From a virus: a stretch of 64,000 nt of DNA. Position numbers and translations under genes: made by a program. The stretch spans positions 102,451 to 166,450 of IMG/VR virus record IMGVR_UViG_3300031251_000002; one strand, given 5' to 3'. Positions 50,840 to 58,893 of the stretch are shown one piece after another. The first letter of the stretch is position 1; the number at the start of each line of letters is the position of its first letter. The notes beneath the pieces were generated by a model, which made no database searches, was not told where the DNA came from, and saw only the letters and a program-made list of their open reading frames with translations.

Positions 50840-51703
50840 ATGCTACCTAGACTCAGTACTACGCTGGCCTCTCCCGGAGAGGCGACGGATATCAAATCCG
50901 GCTGGATTACCGAATGCAAATATGACGGGCTGCGAGTTCTCGCTTATCGCGAGATGGGCCAAGTCCGGCTGGTAGGAAGATCGGGCAACGACGTGACGCG
51001 GCGGTTTCAAAAAGTTGCTCGGGCTGTCCTTGACATTCCGGGGGATGCTCATATCTTCGACGGCGAGCTTGTCACCTTCGATCCAGACGGTGTGAGTAAG
51101 CTTCATCTCGTTTCCTCCCATGGTGATGAATCAAACGCTGTGTACGTCATGTTCGACGCTCCGTTTCTGGACGGGGTTGATCTTCGACGGCAACCGCTGT
51201 CGGCTCGGCGTGAAATGCTGGAGCAGAAGTACAACACCGTTGTGTCGCCTTCCCTGATGCTTGCTGAGCGGTTTGACAGTCACGCGCCTACGGCGTTCGC
51301 GCATGCGAAGGCGCTTGGTCTGGAAGGCATCGTCGCCAAGGATCCCGCTGGCCTGTACACGGAGGATCGCTCGACGCGCTGGGTGAAGCTCAAGGCGCTG
51401 GAGGAGGATGTGTTCGATGTCATCGGGTACACCAAGTCAGAGAAGCGCGGCTTCTCGGCTCTGATGGTGGCCGATGGGGACCGCTACATGGGGAGGGTCG
51501 GCACCGGGTTTAATGCCTCGGATATTGCGTCCCTTGGCTCCCAGATGGCCAAACTGGCAACGCCTAGGCCCTCCATCCCCCCGCCCGTTCCTGTGCCTTC
51601 TGGGGCCGTCTGGCTGAAACCCGGCCTCCGGGTACGTGTGGAGTACCTTCCCGGCAAGGACCATCTTCGGTTCCCTGTCTACCTTGGGACGGAAGCCCCC
51701 TAG
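50840..51703 (+). CDS. ATP-dependent DNA ligase, LigD-like
   Basis: 287 aa, SD AAAGGAAG. Adenylation motif I is ECKYDGLRVLA with nucleotidyl Lys in KYDG. Motif III AHIFDGELVTFD, motif IV LEGIVAKDP and motif V STRWVKLKA follow, then an OB-fold (DVFDVIGYTKSEKRGFSALMV). It seals nicks during phage replication and repair. The short two-domain form resembles bacterial LigD/LigC ligase domains rather than T4 gp30. Confidence 0.85.
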   Translation: MLPRLSTTLASPGEATDIKSGWITECKYDGLRVLAYREMGQVRLVGRSGNDVTRRFQKVARAVLDIPGDAHIFDGELVTFDPDGVSKLHLVSSHGDESNAVYVMFDAPFLDGVDLRRQPLSARREMLEQKYNTVVSPSLMLAERFDSHAPTAFAHAKALGLEGIVAKDPAGLYTEDRSTRWVKLKALEEDVFDVIGYTKSEKRGFSALMVADGDRYMGRVGTGFNASDIASLGSQMAKLATPRPSIPPPVPVPSGAVWLKPGLRVRVEYLPGKDHLRFPVYLGTEAP

Positions 51704-51723
51704 AATCAATGGTTTACAAGTAG

Positions 51724-51752
51724 TTGACAACGGCCCCTTATTGCACTACACT
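51724..51752 (+). promoter_or_regulatory. Sigma70-like promoter
   Basis: TTGACA, exactly 17 bases, TACACT. It starts a roughly 280-base gene-free transcript ending at a hairpin terminator at 52009. Confidence 0.75.
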
Positions 51753-51756
51753 ACAC

Positions 51757-52036
51757 CTGCGATTGAGTTAGTGGTTCCTTGAAATTGTTCCCCCGGTCAA
51801 GCGGCTCGAAAGGTCGGACGGACAGGGGAGCTAGGACGCTGGGGGCGCTGAAAGATGCGCCGGGGCTGGCTCCGGTTGGCCCAAGAAAAAGCGGATGTAA
51901 CACCGGTCTCTCGGTCCCCGATAGCAAGGGGGGCTTGAGACGGCCCAAGAAAGGGCGGTGGCACGACCCCGACTGAAATTCCCGGCTTGGAAAATAGTCA
52001 AATCTTAGAGGGCGTGAAAACTTCGCGCCTTCTTTA
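51757..52036 (+). ncRNA. Candidate free-standing structured RNA with own promoter and terminator
   Basis: About 280 bases without a convincing gene. Helices visible: GGCGC-TGAAAGAT-GCGCC, GGGC/GCCC (51863-51882), GTCTC/GAGAC enclosing CCCC-GATAGCAA-GGGG, and GCCC-AAGAAA-GGGC. GGCCCAAGAAA occurs twice (51878, 51942). The end is a terminator-like hairpin: GGCGTGAA (52011-52018), loop AAC, TTCGCGCC (52022-52029), then TTCTTT. It may be a stable RNA, or a leader for 52067 by read-through. Not matched to a class I know. Confidence 0.6.
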
Positions 52037-52066
52037 GAGTTGATTAATGAAAGGAAAGGAAAAAAT

Positions 52067-52288
52067 ATGAGACAGCGTGGCTTCCGGGTTCAGTATCGAA
52101 AGGGTGCGATCAAGCAGTCGCGGATTTTTGTCGGACTGGATAACGAGACGATTGATGCGGCGATGCGGTTTTCCAAGGACATGGCGCGGGAAGGCTTCTT
52201 GGTCTCCGACCCGCTTCCGATGTACCGGTCAGCGCTGCTGCCGTCTCTGTCCGCACGGATCCCGTTGATGAAAAAGGAGAGCAAGTAA
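52067..52288 (+). CDS. Small hypothetical protein
   Basis: 73 aa from ATG 52067 with SD AAAGGAAAGGAAA. Basic beta-rich start MRQRGFRVQYRKGAIKQSRIFVG, then a helix DAAMRFSKDMAREGFLV. No family recognised. First coding gene after the terminator-like hairpin at 52009. Confidence 0.5.
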   Translation: MRQRGFRVQYRKGAIKQSRIFVGLDNETIDAAMRFSKDMAREGFLVSDPLPMYRSALLPSLSARIPLMKKESK

Positions 52289-52585
52289 ATGAAACTGATG
52301 ACGAAAGAAATCATGAAGAAGCTGCCCAAGCTTTACAGCCAAGAGAAGGTTGCGGATCCGATGGCGATGGTGAAGTTTTTCGACCCGTGTGGAAGCTGGA
52401 CTTGGTACGCGACTGAGGGTGAGCCGGTGGGCGATGACTTTCGCTTCTTCGGGTTGGTCAAGGGCCATGAGGCTGAGCTTGGTTACTTCATGCTGAGCGA
52501 GCTTCAGAGTGTGCGCGGTCCGTTGGGTCTGGGAATCGAACGGGATCTGTATTTCAAACCGAAACCGCTGAGTGAGGTCAAGTAA
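52289..52585 (+). CDS. Phage hypothetical protein of the DUF2958 type
   Basis: 98 aa, ATG directly after the previous stop. The pattern MTKEIMKKLPKLYSQEKVADPMAMVKFFDPCGSWTWYATEG then FGLVKGHEAELGYFMLSELQSV matches a small family widespread in phages and plasmids (I recall it as DUF2958): LpxLysqe....A.VKfF.P.G.wTWyatEg...d....FGlV.G.e.ElGyFsl.EL. Function is not established. TAATG coupling. Confidence 0.7.
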   Translation: MKLMTKEIMKKLPKLYSQEKVADPMAMVKFFDPCGSWTWYATEGEPVGDDFRFFGLVKGHEAELGYFMLSELQSVRGPLGLGIERDLYFKPKPLSEVK

Positions 52586-53043
52586 TGTCGGCTTACATCG
52601 TTCCCAAAGTTCAGATCGACGCTCTGGTGATGGGGGCTGAGTTCTTCCGTCAGCAAGCGTACGGTCCGTTCAAGTATCGGTTTCAGGGGGAGCGGAAAAC
52701 GCTCGGAGTGGATGTCTCGGTACAGGAGTTCGGTCAGATCCTGTGGAATGAGAACTACAAGAGCGTGAACGCGCTCTACGACGAAAAGGACGAGGCTCCG
52801 ATTTACCAGTTCTCGCGGCTTCCCGGTTCGCCTTCGCTGGCCAAGATTGCGGCGGCGGTTCGGAACTATGAGTACCAGTCCTGCGAGCATCCGGACTGGC
52901 AGAAGAGCGAGGCGTACGCGATCTGCGAGAGCATGCGCGAGTCGATTGTGCGGCAGGTTTCTTCGGGTGACTGGGGCGTGGATGGTCCTGATTACTTCCT
53001 GACTGAAGAGCAGCGGAAAGTTTTCGCTGGAAAGGTGGCGTAA
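52585..53043 (+). CDS. Hypothetical protein
   Basis: 152 aa, TAATG coupling. Sequence ALVMGAEFFRQQAYGPFKYRFQGERKTLG then SVNALYDEKDEAP and YEYQSCEHPDWQKSEAYAICESMRESIVRQ. The YEYQSCEHPDW..S.A..i...i pattern is common to a phage/plasmid protein often encoded beside the DUF2958-type gene. Function unknown. It precedes the CobS-like gene with no gap. Confidence 0.6.
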   Translation: MSAYIVPKVQIDALVMGAEFFRQQAYGPFKYRFQGERKTLGVDVSVQEFGQILWNENYKSVNALYDEKDEAPIYQFSRLPGSPSLAKIAAAVRNYEYQSCEHPDWQKSEAYAICESMRESIVRQVSSGDWGVDGPDYFLTEEQRKVFAGKVA

Positions 53044-54063
53044 GTGGCACGAAAGGCAAAGCTGGTCATCCCGACTGAGGGGGCGATGATGCTTGATGAA
53101 ATCGAAAAGCGGTTGCTCCTCCCAGTCGGCTCTCTGGAGCTTCCGAAAAGCTTCACGCTCCCCCGGTACGATTCGGACGGCGTGATTCACACTGAAGAGG
53201 ATCCGAACTACCGGTCCAACCCGGAGTACGTTCCGGAAATTGATCCCACCTACGTGATGCAAGTCGAGCAAGCCACTTTGGCGCTGATCGCGTGTGAGTC
53301 TGGCGTTCCGACTCAGGCGTACGGGGTCTCGGGATCGGGCAAGACGACGTTCTGGGAGCAGTTCGCTGGGCGGCTGGGCCGCGAGCTTCGCGTCATCCAG
53401 TGCCTCAAGGGCATGACGGAAAAGACGCTGCTCGGCAAGCAGGATTTCGTGTCGGATGAAAAGGGAACGCGGACGCCGTTCGCGCTTGGCCCGCTTCCGT
53501 CCTACATTTCCTACCCCGGCGCTATCGTCCTGCTGGACGAGCAAGACGTTCTGGACGATGCGGTTGGTTTCGTCCTTCAGCCGCTGCTCAAGCGCGGCGG
53601 TGTTCTCCGCATCTCGGAGCTTGGTGACAACGGCAACATCTACCCGGCTGAGAATGTCTGGGTGGTCTCCACGACGAACACGGTCAACGGCGTGGACGAA
53701 ACTGGGACGTACACTCGTACGCTTCAAGACGCTTCGCAGGTTGACCGGTTTCTCTGTAAGATCCCGTTCCCGCCGCCCGACGAGCGGAAGATTCTCAAGG
53801 GCAAGTGGGGCGAGTTTCTTGCGGATGAAACGATTGATGCACTGGTTCGGTTCGCCCATGGGTTCAGGCAGTCGCCTGAGCTTCAGTCGAACCTGTTTTC
53901 CACGCGGCGTCTGGTCTTCATCGGGGAGATTGCTGCCAAGTACGGAAGCACGGAACTGGCGCTCCGTACCGCTCTGTTCAACGAGTTGCCCGCTGGTCCT
54001 CTTCGGGAGACGGCGCGCAACCTCGCCATTCATGAGAATCTCGCTCGGCCTGAGGTCGGGTAA
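53044..54063 (+). CDS. cobS: CobS/MoxR-like AAA+ ATPase
   Basis: 339 aa from GTG immediately after a stop. Walker A AYGVSGSGKTTFWEQFAG; Walker B IVLLDEQDVLDDA; sensor 1 VWVVSTTNTVNG; the arginine-finger region ASQVDRFLCKIPFPPPDE. CobS-type AAA+ proteins power a VWA partner, here the next gene, as in cobaltochelatase CobST and MoxR/VWA pairs. Many phages carry such a pair without the chelatase large subunit CobN, so metal insertion into cobalamin is unlikely to be its role. Confidence 0.8.
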   Translation: MARKAKLVIPTEGAMMLDEIEKRLLLPVGSLELPKSFTLPRYDSDGVIHTEEDPNYRSNPEYVPEIDPTYVMQVEQATLALIACESGVPTQAYGVSGSGKTTFWEQFAGRLGRELRVIQCLKGMTEKTLLGKQDFVSDEKGTRTPFALGPLPSYISYPGAIVLLDEQDVLDDAVGFVLQPLLKRGGVLRISELGDNGNIYPAENVWVVSTTNTVNGVDETGTYTRTLQDASQVDRFLCKIPFPPPDERKILKGKWGEFLADETIDALVRFAHGFRQSPELQSNLFSTRRLVFIGEIAAKYGSTELALRTALFNELPAGPLRETARNLAIHENLARPEVG

Positions 54064-54072
54064 GGAGTAACA

Positions 54073-56022
54073 ATGGATCTTCTGGAAAGCTTCGCAAAGA
54101 CCCTGACCGGGGATCCTTCGGTGTCGGTGGTGATGAAGGGTAAGGGCTGCTTTGTTGACCTTCAAACCAAGCAGATCAACATCCCGGCCATCTCCGTTCC
54201 GAACGGGACGAAAATTCCGCCGTACATCATCGGTTACTTGGATCATGAGGTCGGTCACCTGAAGTTCTCTACGGTTGCTGCGGAACGGCTGGTTCGGGAT
54301 GCCTTCAAGTCCGCTACGCCGTACGAACGAGCGGTGGCTGATTACGTTCACAATGTTCTCGATGACTGCCGTCAGGAGCCGCTGTTCATTCAGCGGTATC
54401 CGGGTGGTCGGTACTACCTTGGGATCGCGGCAGTGTTCGACATTGAGAACACGATTACCCGCGAAAGTGCGGAGGGAGTCGCCAGCAACAAGGCGCTGAC
54501 GGACCCGCGAGTTCTGGCGAGCATCGGTTACCTGCAAGGCTTCGCTCGGGCGTACTACGAGACCGGGCATCCGATGCCTGAGTCGGTTACCAGAGAGGCG
54601 CTGTCGTTGGCCGGGAAGTGGTTTCCTGAGTACAAGAAGTTGCCCCTCATGTCTCCGATGAAGGTCGCGGAACTGACCATTGAGTTTGTCAAAGCCAACC
54701 CGTACACGCCGCCCCCGCAACCGGCGGGTCAGCCCAAAAGGCAAGAGGGTGGCGAGGGTAGCGGTGAGGAGTCCGGTCCCGGTGGCCCTCCGGTTCCCGG
54801 CGAGGGCAAGGCTCAAGGTAAGGCCGAGGGCAAGGGCGCGGGTGACGAGGCCGAGGGATCGGGCGGAGGCGGGGTCGGCGGTTCGATGGCTGATCTCTCT
54901 GACGAGAGCGGGATTGAGTTCCTGAGCGGTCTCGGTCACGCGGGTAAGAAAGCTGAGTTTGATAAGCAGGTTGCTGAGATTCAGAAGCCTAACGTGCTGA
55001 CCGCTGACCGTGGGAGCAAAGCGGTTTACCCGCCCAGAACAACGGAATGGGACAAGGTTTTCAACTTCACTGCTGCCGTGTCGAAGGTGCTGGCCAGCGC
55101 TCCTGATGTTCTCAAGCAGGTGGTTGCCAGTACCGTCAAGTTCGATCAAACGACGAGCAACGTTCTCGGTCCTGTCCAGCGCAAGTTTCTCGGGGCGCAC
55201 AAGTCCCGTAAGACCGTGCGTGACTTCGATGGGTACGAGTTCTCGGATGACGCTTTCGTGTCGGTTGCTTCAAAAAATTTCCGTGGTCTGTATCACGACC
55301 GCGACAACAAGAAAACCATCAAGGGTACGGCGGTCACGCTTCTGCTCGACGTTTCCGGGTCCATGACTTCTGCTGGATCCGCTACGCTGTTCGGAGAATC
55401 CTCCAACGCAGCTACGGCTTCCATCTGGTCGGTCTGGGCCATGGCTTCGATTCTTCGCTGCCCGTTTGAGATTCTCGCCTACAGCACCGGGGACACCCCG
55501 GAAGATGTTCGGCTTGTGGCGGGGAAGGAGAGCGTGGGCTGGGTGCCGTTCAGGCGTACGGAGTCGGTGATTACTCACGTTATCAAGACCTTCGATGAGA
55601 AGTGGGGTCAGCAGCACAAGAACGCGCTGGTTGCCCTTCTCGGCGGCGGCGGGAGCGATCACAGCCCCAAGCTTTCGGTTCCCTCGACTCGAAACCTCTT
55701 GGTTGGTACGGCGCGTCAAATCTGGCGTGGCAACTGCGACGGTGATAACTTCTTGGTTGCAAGGGAGCGCATGATGCGCCGTCCCGAGGAGCGCAAGGTA
55801 ATCATCGTGGTCAGCGACGGTCAGCCGGTCGGCGCGTGTGTTCCGGACGAACACCCCAAGAGCTTCCTTCGGTATGAGATTGACCGCGCTATCAAGGCGG
55901 GCATCAAGGTTGTCGGTATCGGACTTGGCCGCGAGGGCGGGTACGTCAAACGGTTCTACCCTGTGTATCGGCATCTTATGAACCCTGCCGGGTTGGGTAA
56001 GGCGCTGATGGAAACGCTGTAA
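54073..56022 (+). CDS. cobT: CobT-like VWA protein, partner of the AAA+ ATPase
   Basis: 649 aa, SD AAGGAG. N-terminal helical domain contains GYLDHEVGHLKFST, an HExxH-like segment (HEVGH), and VHNVLDDCRQE. Residues 215-270 are a Gly/Glu/Lys-rich low-complexity linker. The C-terminal VWA has the MIDAS motif TLLLDVSGSMTSAGS, later VIIVVSDGQPVG. The HEVGH/DDC pattern is shared with CobT and other phage CobT-like proteins. With the ATPase it may remodel a phage or host complex; the target is unknown. Confidence 0.75.
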   Translation: MDLLESFAKTLTGDPSVSVVMKGKGCFVDLQTKQINIPAISVPNGTKIPPYIIGYLDHEVGHLKFSTVAAERLVRDAFKSATPYERAVADYVHNVLDDCRQEPLFIQRYPGGRYYLGIAAVFDIENTITRESAEGVASNKALTDPRVLASIGYLQGFARAYYETGHPMPESVTREALSLAGKWFPEYKKLPLMSPMKVAELTIEFVKANPYTPPPQPAGQPKRQEGGEGSGEESGPGGPPVPGEGKAQGKAEGKGAGDEAEGSGGGGVGGSMADLSDESGIEFLSGLGHAGKKAEFDKQVAEIQKPNVLTADRGSKAVYPPRTTEWDKVFNFTAAVSKVLASAPDVLKQVVASTVKFDQTTSNVLGPVQRKFLGAHKSRKTVRDFDGYEFSDDAFVSVASKNFRGLYHDRDNKKTIKGTAVTLLLDVSGSMTSAGSATLFGESSNAATASIWSVWAMASILRCPFEILAYSTGDTPEDVRLVAGKESVGWVPFRRTESVITHVIKTFDEKWGQQHKNALVALLGGGGSDHSPKLSVPSTRNLLVGTARQIWRGNCDGDNFLVARERMMRRPEERKVIIVVSDGQPVGACVPDEHPKSFLRYEIDRAIKAGIKVVGIGLGREGGYVKRFYPVYRHLMNPAGLGKALMETL

Positions 56023-56031
56023 AGGAGTAAC

Positions 56032-56673
56032 ATGGAAAGCGTGAAGAAGTTCGTTGTCCGGAAAAGCGAGTTGGTTTCCAAGGCTGTTCTGAAGGGCAAG
56101 GCGACCGCGCCGACGACCCGTAAGAAGCCTTCAACGCTCAAGACGTTCGTCAACCTGTCGGGCACCAAGGCGCTCCTGATTGATGCGCTGCGGACGGCTG
56201 CGGCGGCGTTCGATCTGACGGCGGCATACGAGGCCATGCCCATCAAGTACAAGGGGCTGATCAAGGAAATCGTGGCGATAGGTCAGCCGCTCGGCGGGAT
56301 CCCGGTTCCTACCCCGGCACTCGATGAGGCGGGGAAGGAGATCGAAGGCAAGCAGGAAGTCACTCTGGGCTTCGATCCGGAAAAGCTGACGGATACGAAT
56401 CTGGAAACGTGGGGCCGGGTGTTCATCGGGGCCGACATTCGGGGTAACGCGGCTACGCTGTACATCGAAGCGTACGACCCCCGGTTTGAGCGGTTCGCGG
56501 AGTTCTCTTCGGTGGACAAGAGCCGCTACCCGGACATCCGGTTCTACGACGGTCCCACTGCGGCGGATAAGAAGCACGTTTTCGTGCAGTTCAACCTGAC
56601 GGAAATCACGAATGGCGCGGCGAAGCACAAGATCCAGCAGCTTGTGACGCTGGCTGCGGAGGCGGTGCGATGA
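56032..56673 (+). CDS. Hypothetical protein downstream of CobST-like pair
   Basis: 213 aa, SD AAAGGAGTAAC. N-terminal 50 residues are basic and disordered-looking. The rest is alpha/beta: TKALLIDALRTAAAAFDL, WGRVFIGADIRGNAATLYIEAYDPRF. No family recognised. Same transcription unit and matching SD as cobT, so it may belong to that system. ATGA-type overlap with the next gene. Confidence 0.5.
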   Translation: MESVKKFVVRKSELVSKAVLKGKATAPTTRKKPSTLKTFVNLSGTKALLIDALRTAAAAFDLTAAYEAMPIKYKGLIKEIVAIGQPLGGIPVPTPALDEAGKEIEGKQEVTLGFDPEKLTDTNLETWGRVFIGADIRGNAATLYIEAYDPRFERFAEFSSVDKSRYPDIRFYDGPTAADKKHVFVQFNLTEITNGAAKHKIQQLVTLAAEAVR

Positions 56674-56837
56674 GTCGCCTTCTCTACTACTCGGCGGCAC
56701 TGGTCGCCGTCTGGCTCATCACCAAACGCGCAGTGTGCGCCTTCGCCCTGAAGGATGATTTTCAGGAGGGCTACTGCTCTCGCTGCGAGACATTCTCTGT
56801 CGAGACCGTTTGCCCGAACTGCCGAAAGGAAAAATGA
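56670..56837 (+). CDS. 55-residue zinc-ribbon protein with hydrophobic N-terminus
   Basis: ATG overlaps the previous TGA. MSRLLYYSAALVAVWLITKR could be a TM helix or signal; then YCSRCETFSVETVCPNCRKEK gives a CxxC...CxxC ribbon. Overlaps the next gene by 4 bases. Confidence 0.5.
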   Translation: MSRLLYYSAALVAVWLITKRAVCAFALKDDFQEGYCSRCETFSVETVCPNCRKEK

Positions 56838-57103
56838 CGAAATTCGCAGTCGGTCAGCGGTGGCGGTTGAAGCCGGAATGGGTGGCAGAGCGCGAGACGC
56901 AGGGACGTAAGGAAACGACCTTCGATTTCGTCATTCTCGGGCCTCCCGGAATGGAGTGGAACAATCCGAAGACCAACAAGACCTGTCGGCTGGAGGTTCC
57001 GGGGCACACTGAAAAGTGCGGCCCCATCTGTAGCCATGGGATCGTTCAGGATTACTCCCATGCCCATCTGAAGAAGTACGCCTATCTTGTGGAGGAGAAG
57101 TGA
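56834..57103 (+). CDS. Small hypothetical protein
   Basis: 89 aa from ATG 56834, SD AAAGGAAA. FAVGQRWRLKPEWVAERETQGRKETTFDFVILGPPGMEWNN looks like a beta-barrel; CGPICSHGIVQDYSHAHLKKYAYLVEE is a Cys/His-containing C-terminus. The phrase ending SH..I..DYSH.HLKKYA.L is frequent in small phage proteins. Function unknown. Confidence 0.55.
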   Translation: MTKFAVGQRWRLKPEWVAERETQGRKETTFDFVILGPPGMEWNNPKTNKTCRLEVPGHTEKCGPICSHGIVQDYSHAHLKKYAYLVEEK

Positions 57104-57285
57104 AGAAAAAGCCGGAACCGATTAAGCTTGAGATCACCCCCCGTGAGTTTTTCCAGCACCTTAACCGTAGCCATGAGACGGCGCAGGAGGTCTTCAAACT
57201 CCTTGGGCTGGAGATCCCGGAGAGTGCCAAGAAAGACATGGAGCGGCTCGCTGAGTCACTCAAGTCACTCAAGGAGAAGAAGTGA
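57100..57285 (+). CDS. Small helical protein
   Basis: 61 aa from GTG in GTGA overlap, SD GGAGGAGA. Helical: TPREFFQHLNRSHETAQEVFKLLGL and a Lys/Glu-rich end. No family recognised. Its stop overlaps the next GTG. Confidence 0.5.
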   Translation: MKKKPEPIKLEITPREFFQHLNRSHETAQEVFKLLGLEIPESAKKDMERLAESLKSLKEKK

Positions 57286-57452
57286 AAAAGAAGGAAGTCC
57301 CGAAGGGGATGACTTGCGAGTGCGGTGAGTACACCAAGTACGACATGTACGTGTACGCGCATTGGACGGTGGAGCTTGTCTTTACCTGCCCGAAGTGCAA
57401 GGCCAAGTATGGCCTTCTGGAAGGCGTGGCCGAACCGAAAGGGAGAAAATGA
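57282..57452 (+). CDS. 56-residue zinc-ribbon protein
   Basis: GTG in GTGA overlap, SD AAGGAGAAG. GMTCECGEYTKYDMYVY and ELVFTCPKCKAKYGLL form a two-CxxC-like zinc ribbon (CEC and CPKC). Ends in ATGA overlap with another Cys-motif gene. Confidence 0.55.
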   Translation: MKKKEVPKGMTCECGEYTKYDMYVYAHWTVELVFTCPKCKAKYGLLEGVAEPKGRK

Positions 57453-57721
57453 AAAAGTTCGTTCAAGCGGAATGCTCGTCCTGCAACGCAACTGGCCTCT
57501 ACTCTGGAATGTGCGAGGCAGAGGGCACGGCGGTTGTTTGCCTCGGCTGCAACGGGACGGGTTGCGAGACTGTCAGTTTCACCCCCTTCACCAAACGCCG
57601 GGGACGGCGAGACATCAAGACGGTCTACCGGTCTGGCGGACGGTTCATCATGACCGGCACCGGCCCGGTTGGTTCCAGCATCACGTACTCCGAATTCACG
57701 AAAGGAAAAATGCCTTCATGA
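57449..57721 (+). CDS. DnaJ-type CxxCxGxG zinc-finger protein
   Basis: 90 aa, SD GGGAGA. Two CxxCxGxG-like motifs, CSSCNATGLYSG and CLGCNGTGC, as in the DnaJ zinc-binding domain but without a J domain. C-terminal half is basic (TPFTKRRGRRDIKTVYRSGG). Possibly an adaptor or chaperone mimic. It overlaps the secreted glycosidase-like gene by 4 bases. Confidence 0.6.
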   Translation: MKKFVQAECSSCNATGLYSGMCEAEGTAVVCLGCNGTGCETVSFTPFTKRRGRRDIKTVYRSGGRFIMTGTGPVGSSITYSEFTKGKMPS

Positions 57722-58893
57722 AGAAGCTGCTGACTCTGGCTCTCCTGTTCTCGGTTGTGTCTTGCGCTCAGGCACAAAGCAACGGCGGATTCCCGCCCCC
57801 GGTCACCACGACGCGGAGCGCGAGCTATTACCTGTACCTGCCGACTGCGGCGGGGGCGGCTGGCCCGGTCTCTCCGGAGGAAATGCTGGCCAACGAGCAG
57901 ATCGACTTCCCCAACATGGCGGCTTACGGATTCAATACCGTCTATCTGGTGGAGTTCCGGTCCAAGTTCGACCCGCTTCTCGATAACCAGTACAACCGCG
58001 AGGGCATCGCCAATCTCCGCATGGAGCTAGAGGCTGCTCGGCAGAACGGGCTTCGGGTTTTCCTTGGTCTGAACTTCGGGAGCGGCTACCAGATCGGCAT
58101 CGACTCCACGCCCGAAGCACTCCTTGCACGTAACGCCAAGTTCCAGTCTTGGCTCCAGTTCGTCCAGTACCTACTGATGAACATTGATGACTACCGGGAC
58201 ATGGTTTACCCCATCGTGTTTGAAGAGGGACAGGCGGACGCGACCTACAACCTGATTACGAATGCGGACGCTGCTGCACGGGCCTTTCAACAGACGCTTG
58301 GGAATCTCCCGGCTCTTCTTCCTGCTGCCCTGCGGGCGAAGTGGACGTTCGGCTGGTACGGGGCGACAACTGCCCTGTACTCGCACACGCCCGCTCAGGT
58401 CGGCTTTGACTGGGTTGGTGAGGGTGCGTACTTCTTCGATCCGACGATCACGCTTTCATGGCTCGCGGCAACCGATAAGGGGTTGACTGACGCTCAGATC
58501 AGCGCGAAGCTTGAGGACATGTTCGGCAAGGTCGGAGCGCTCTATCCCGGTATGCCCATCGTGTTCACTGAGGGTGGTTACTACACCTGCTCTTCTGAGA
58601 CCTTCAATCGTCAGGGCGAGGTCTATGCCCTGCTGGCGGAGTTCGCCATCTCTCGGGGCTACGGGTTGAATCTCTGGGGGTATCGTTCGCTCCTGACGCC
58701 TGAGCAGGAGTGCGCGGAGCGCGGTGGCAAGGGTGGACACTCGATGGGGAACGCTGATGGCTCCCCGCGACCCGCCATGCTGGCCGTCTCTGCGGCGATT
58801 ACCGGCCATCCGACAGAGCAGATGATGTTCATTGCGCCACTTCCCGGCGGTCGGCCTGAGCCGAGAAAGGTTGAGAGGCATGGCAGAGACTAA
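57718..58893 (+). CDS. Secreted glycoside-hydrolase-like protein
   Basis: 391 aa from ATG 57718. Signal peptide MKKLLTLALLFSVVSCAQA: cleavage after AQA or lipidation at the Cys are both possible. The mature part has TIM-barrel features: MAAYGFNTVYLVEFRSKFD, LRVFLGLNFGSG, VYPIVFEEGQADA (possible acid/base Glu), MPIVFTEGGYYTC (possible nucleophile Glu) and YGLNLWGYRSLL. It resembles GH5-like cellulase superfamily barrels. Substrate unknown; it could modify host surface or environmental polysaccharide. Overlaps the next gene by 14 bases. Confidence 0.6.
   Translation: MKKLLTLALLFSVVSCAQAQSNGGFPPPVTTTRSASYYLYLPTAAGAAGPVSPEEMLANEQIDFPNMAAYGFNTVYLVEFRSKFDPLLDNQYNREGIANLRMELEAARQNGLRVFLGLNFGSGYQIGIDSTPEALLARNAKFQSWLQFVQYLLMNIDDYRDMVYPIVFEEGQADATYNLITNADAAARAFQQTLGNLPALLPAALRAKWTFGWYGATTALYSHTPAQVGFDWVGEGAYFFDPTITLSWLAATDKGLTDAQISAKLEDMFGKVGALYPGMPIVFTEGGYYTCSSETFNRQGEVYALLAEFAISRGYGLNLWGYRSLLTPEQECAERGGKGGHSMGNADGSPRPAMLAVSAAITGHPTEQMMFIAPLPGGRPEPRKVERHGRD

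Noticed and set aside
51757-52036. RNase P RNA or tmRNA
   Set aside because: The universal sequence blocks of these RNAs are not visible and the length is short.
52504-55200. 898-codon open frame on the minus strand
   Set aside because: It lies antisense to the DUF2958-type, 52585, CobS and CobT genes, whose protein motifs are clear. Its translation is Arg/Leu-rich without domains, the usual effect of codon bias in GC-rich genes.
53044-56022. Cobaltochelatase involved in cobalamin synthesis
   Set aside because: No CobN or other cobalamin genes are present; phage CobS/CobT-like pairs occur without them, so only the domain names are kept.
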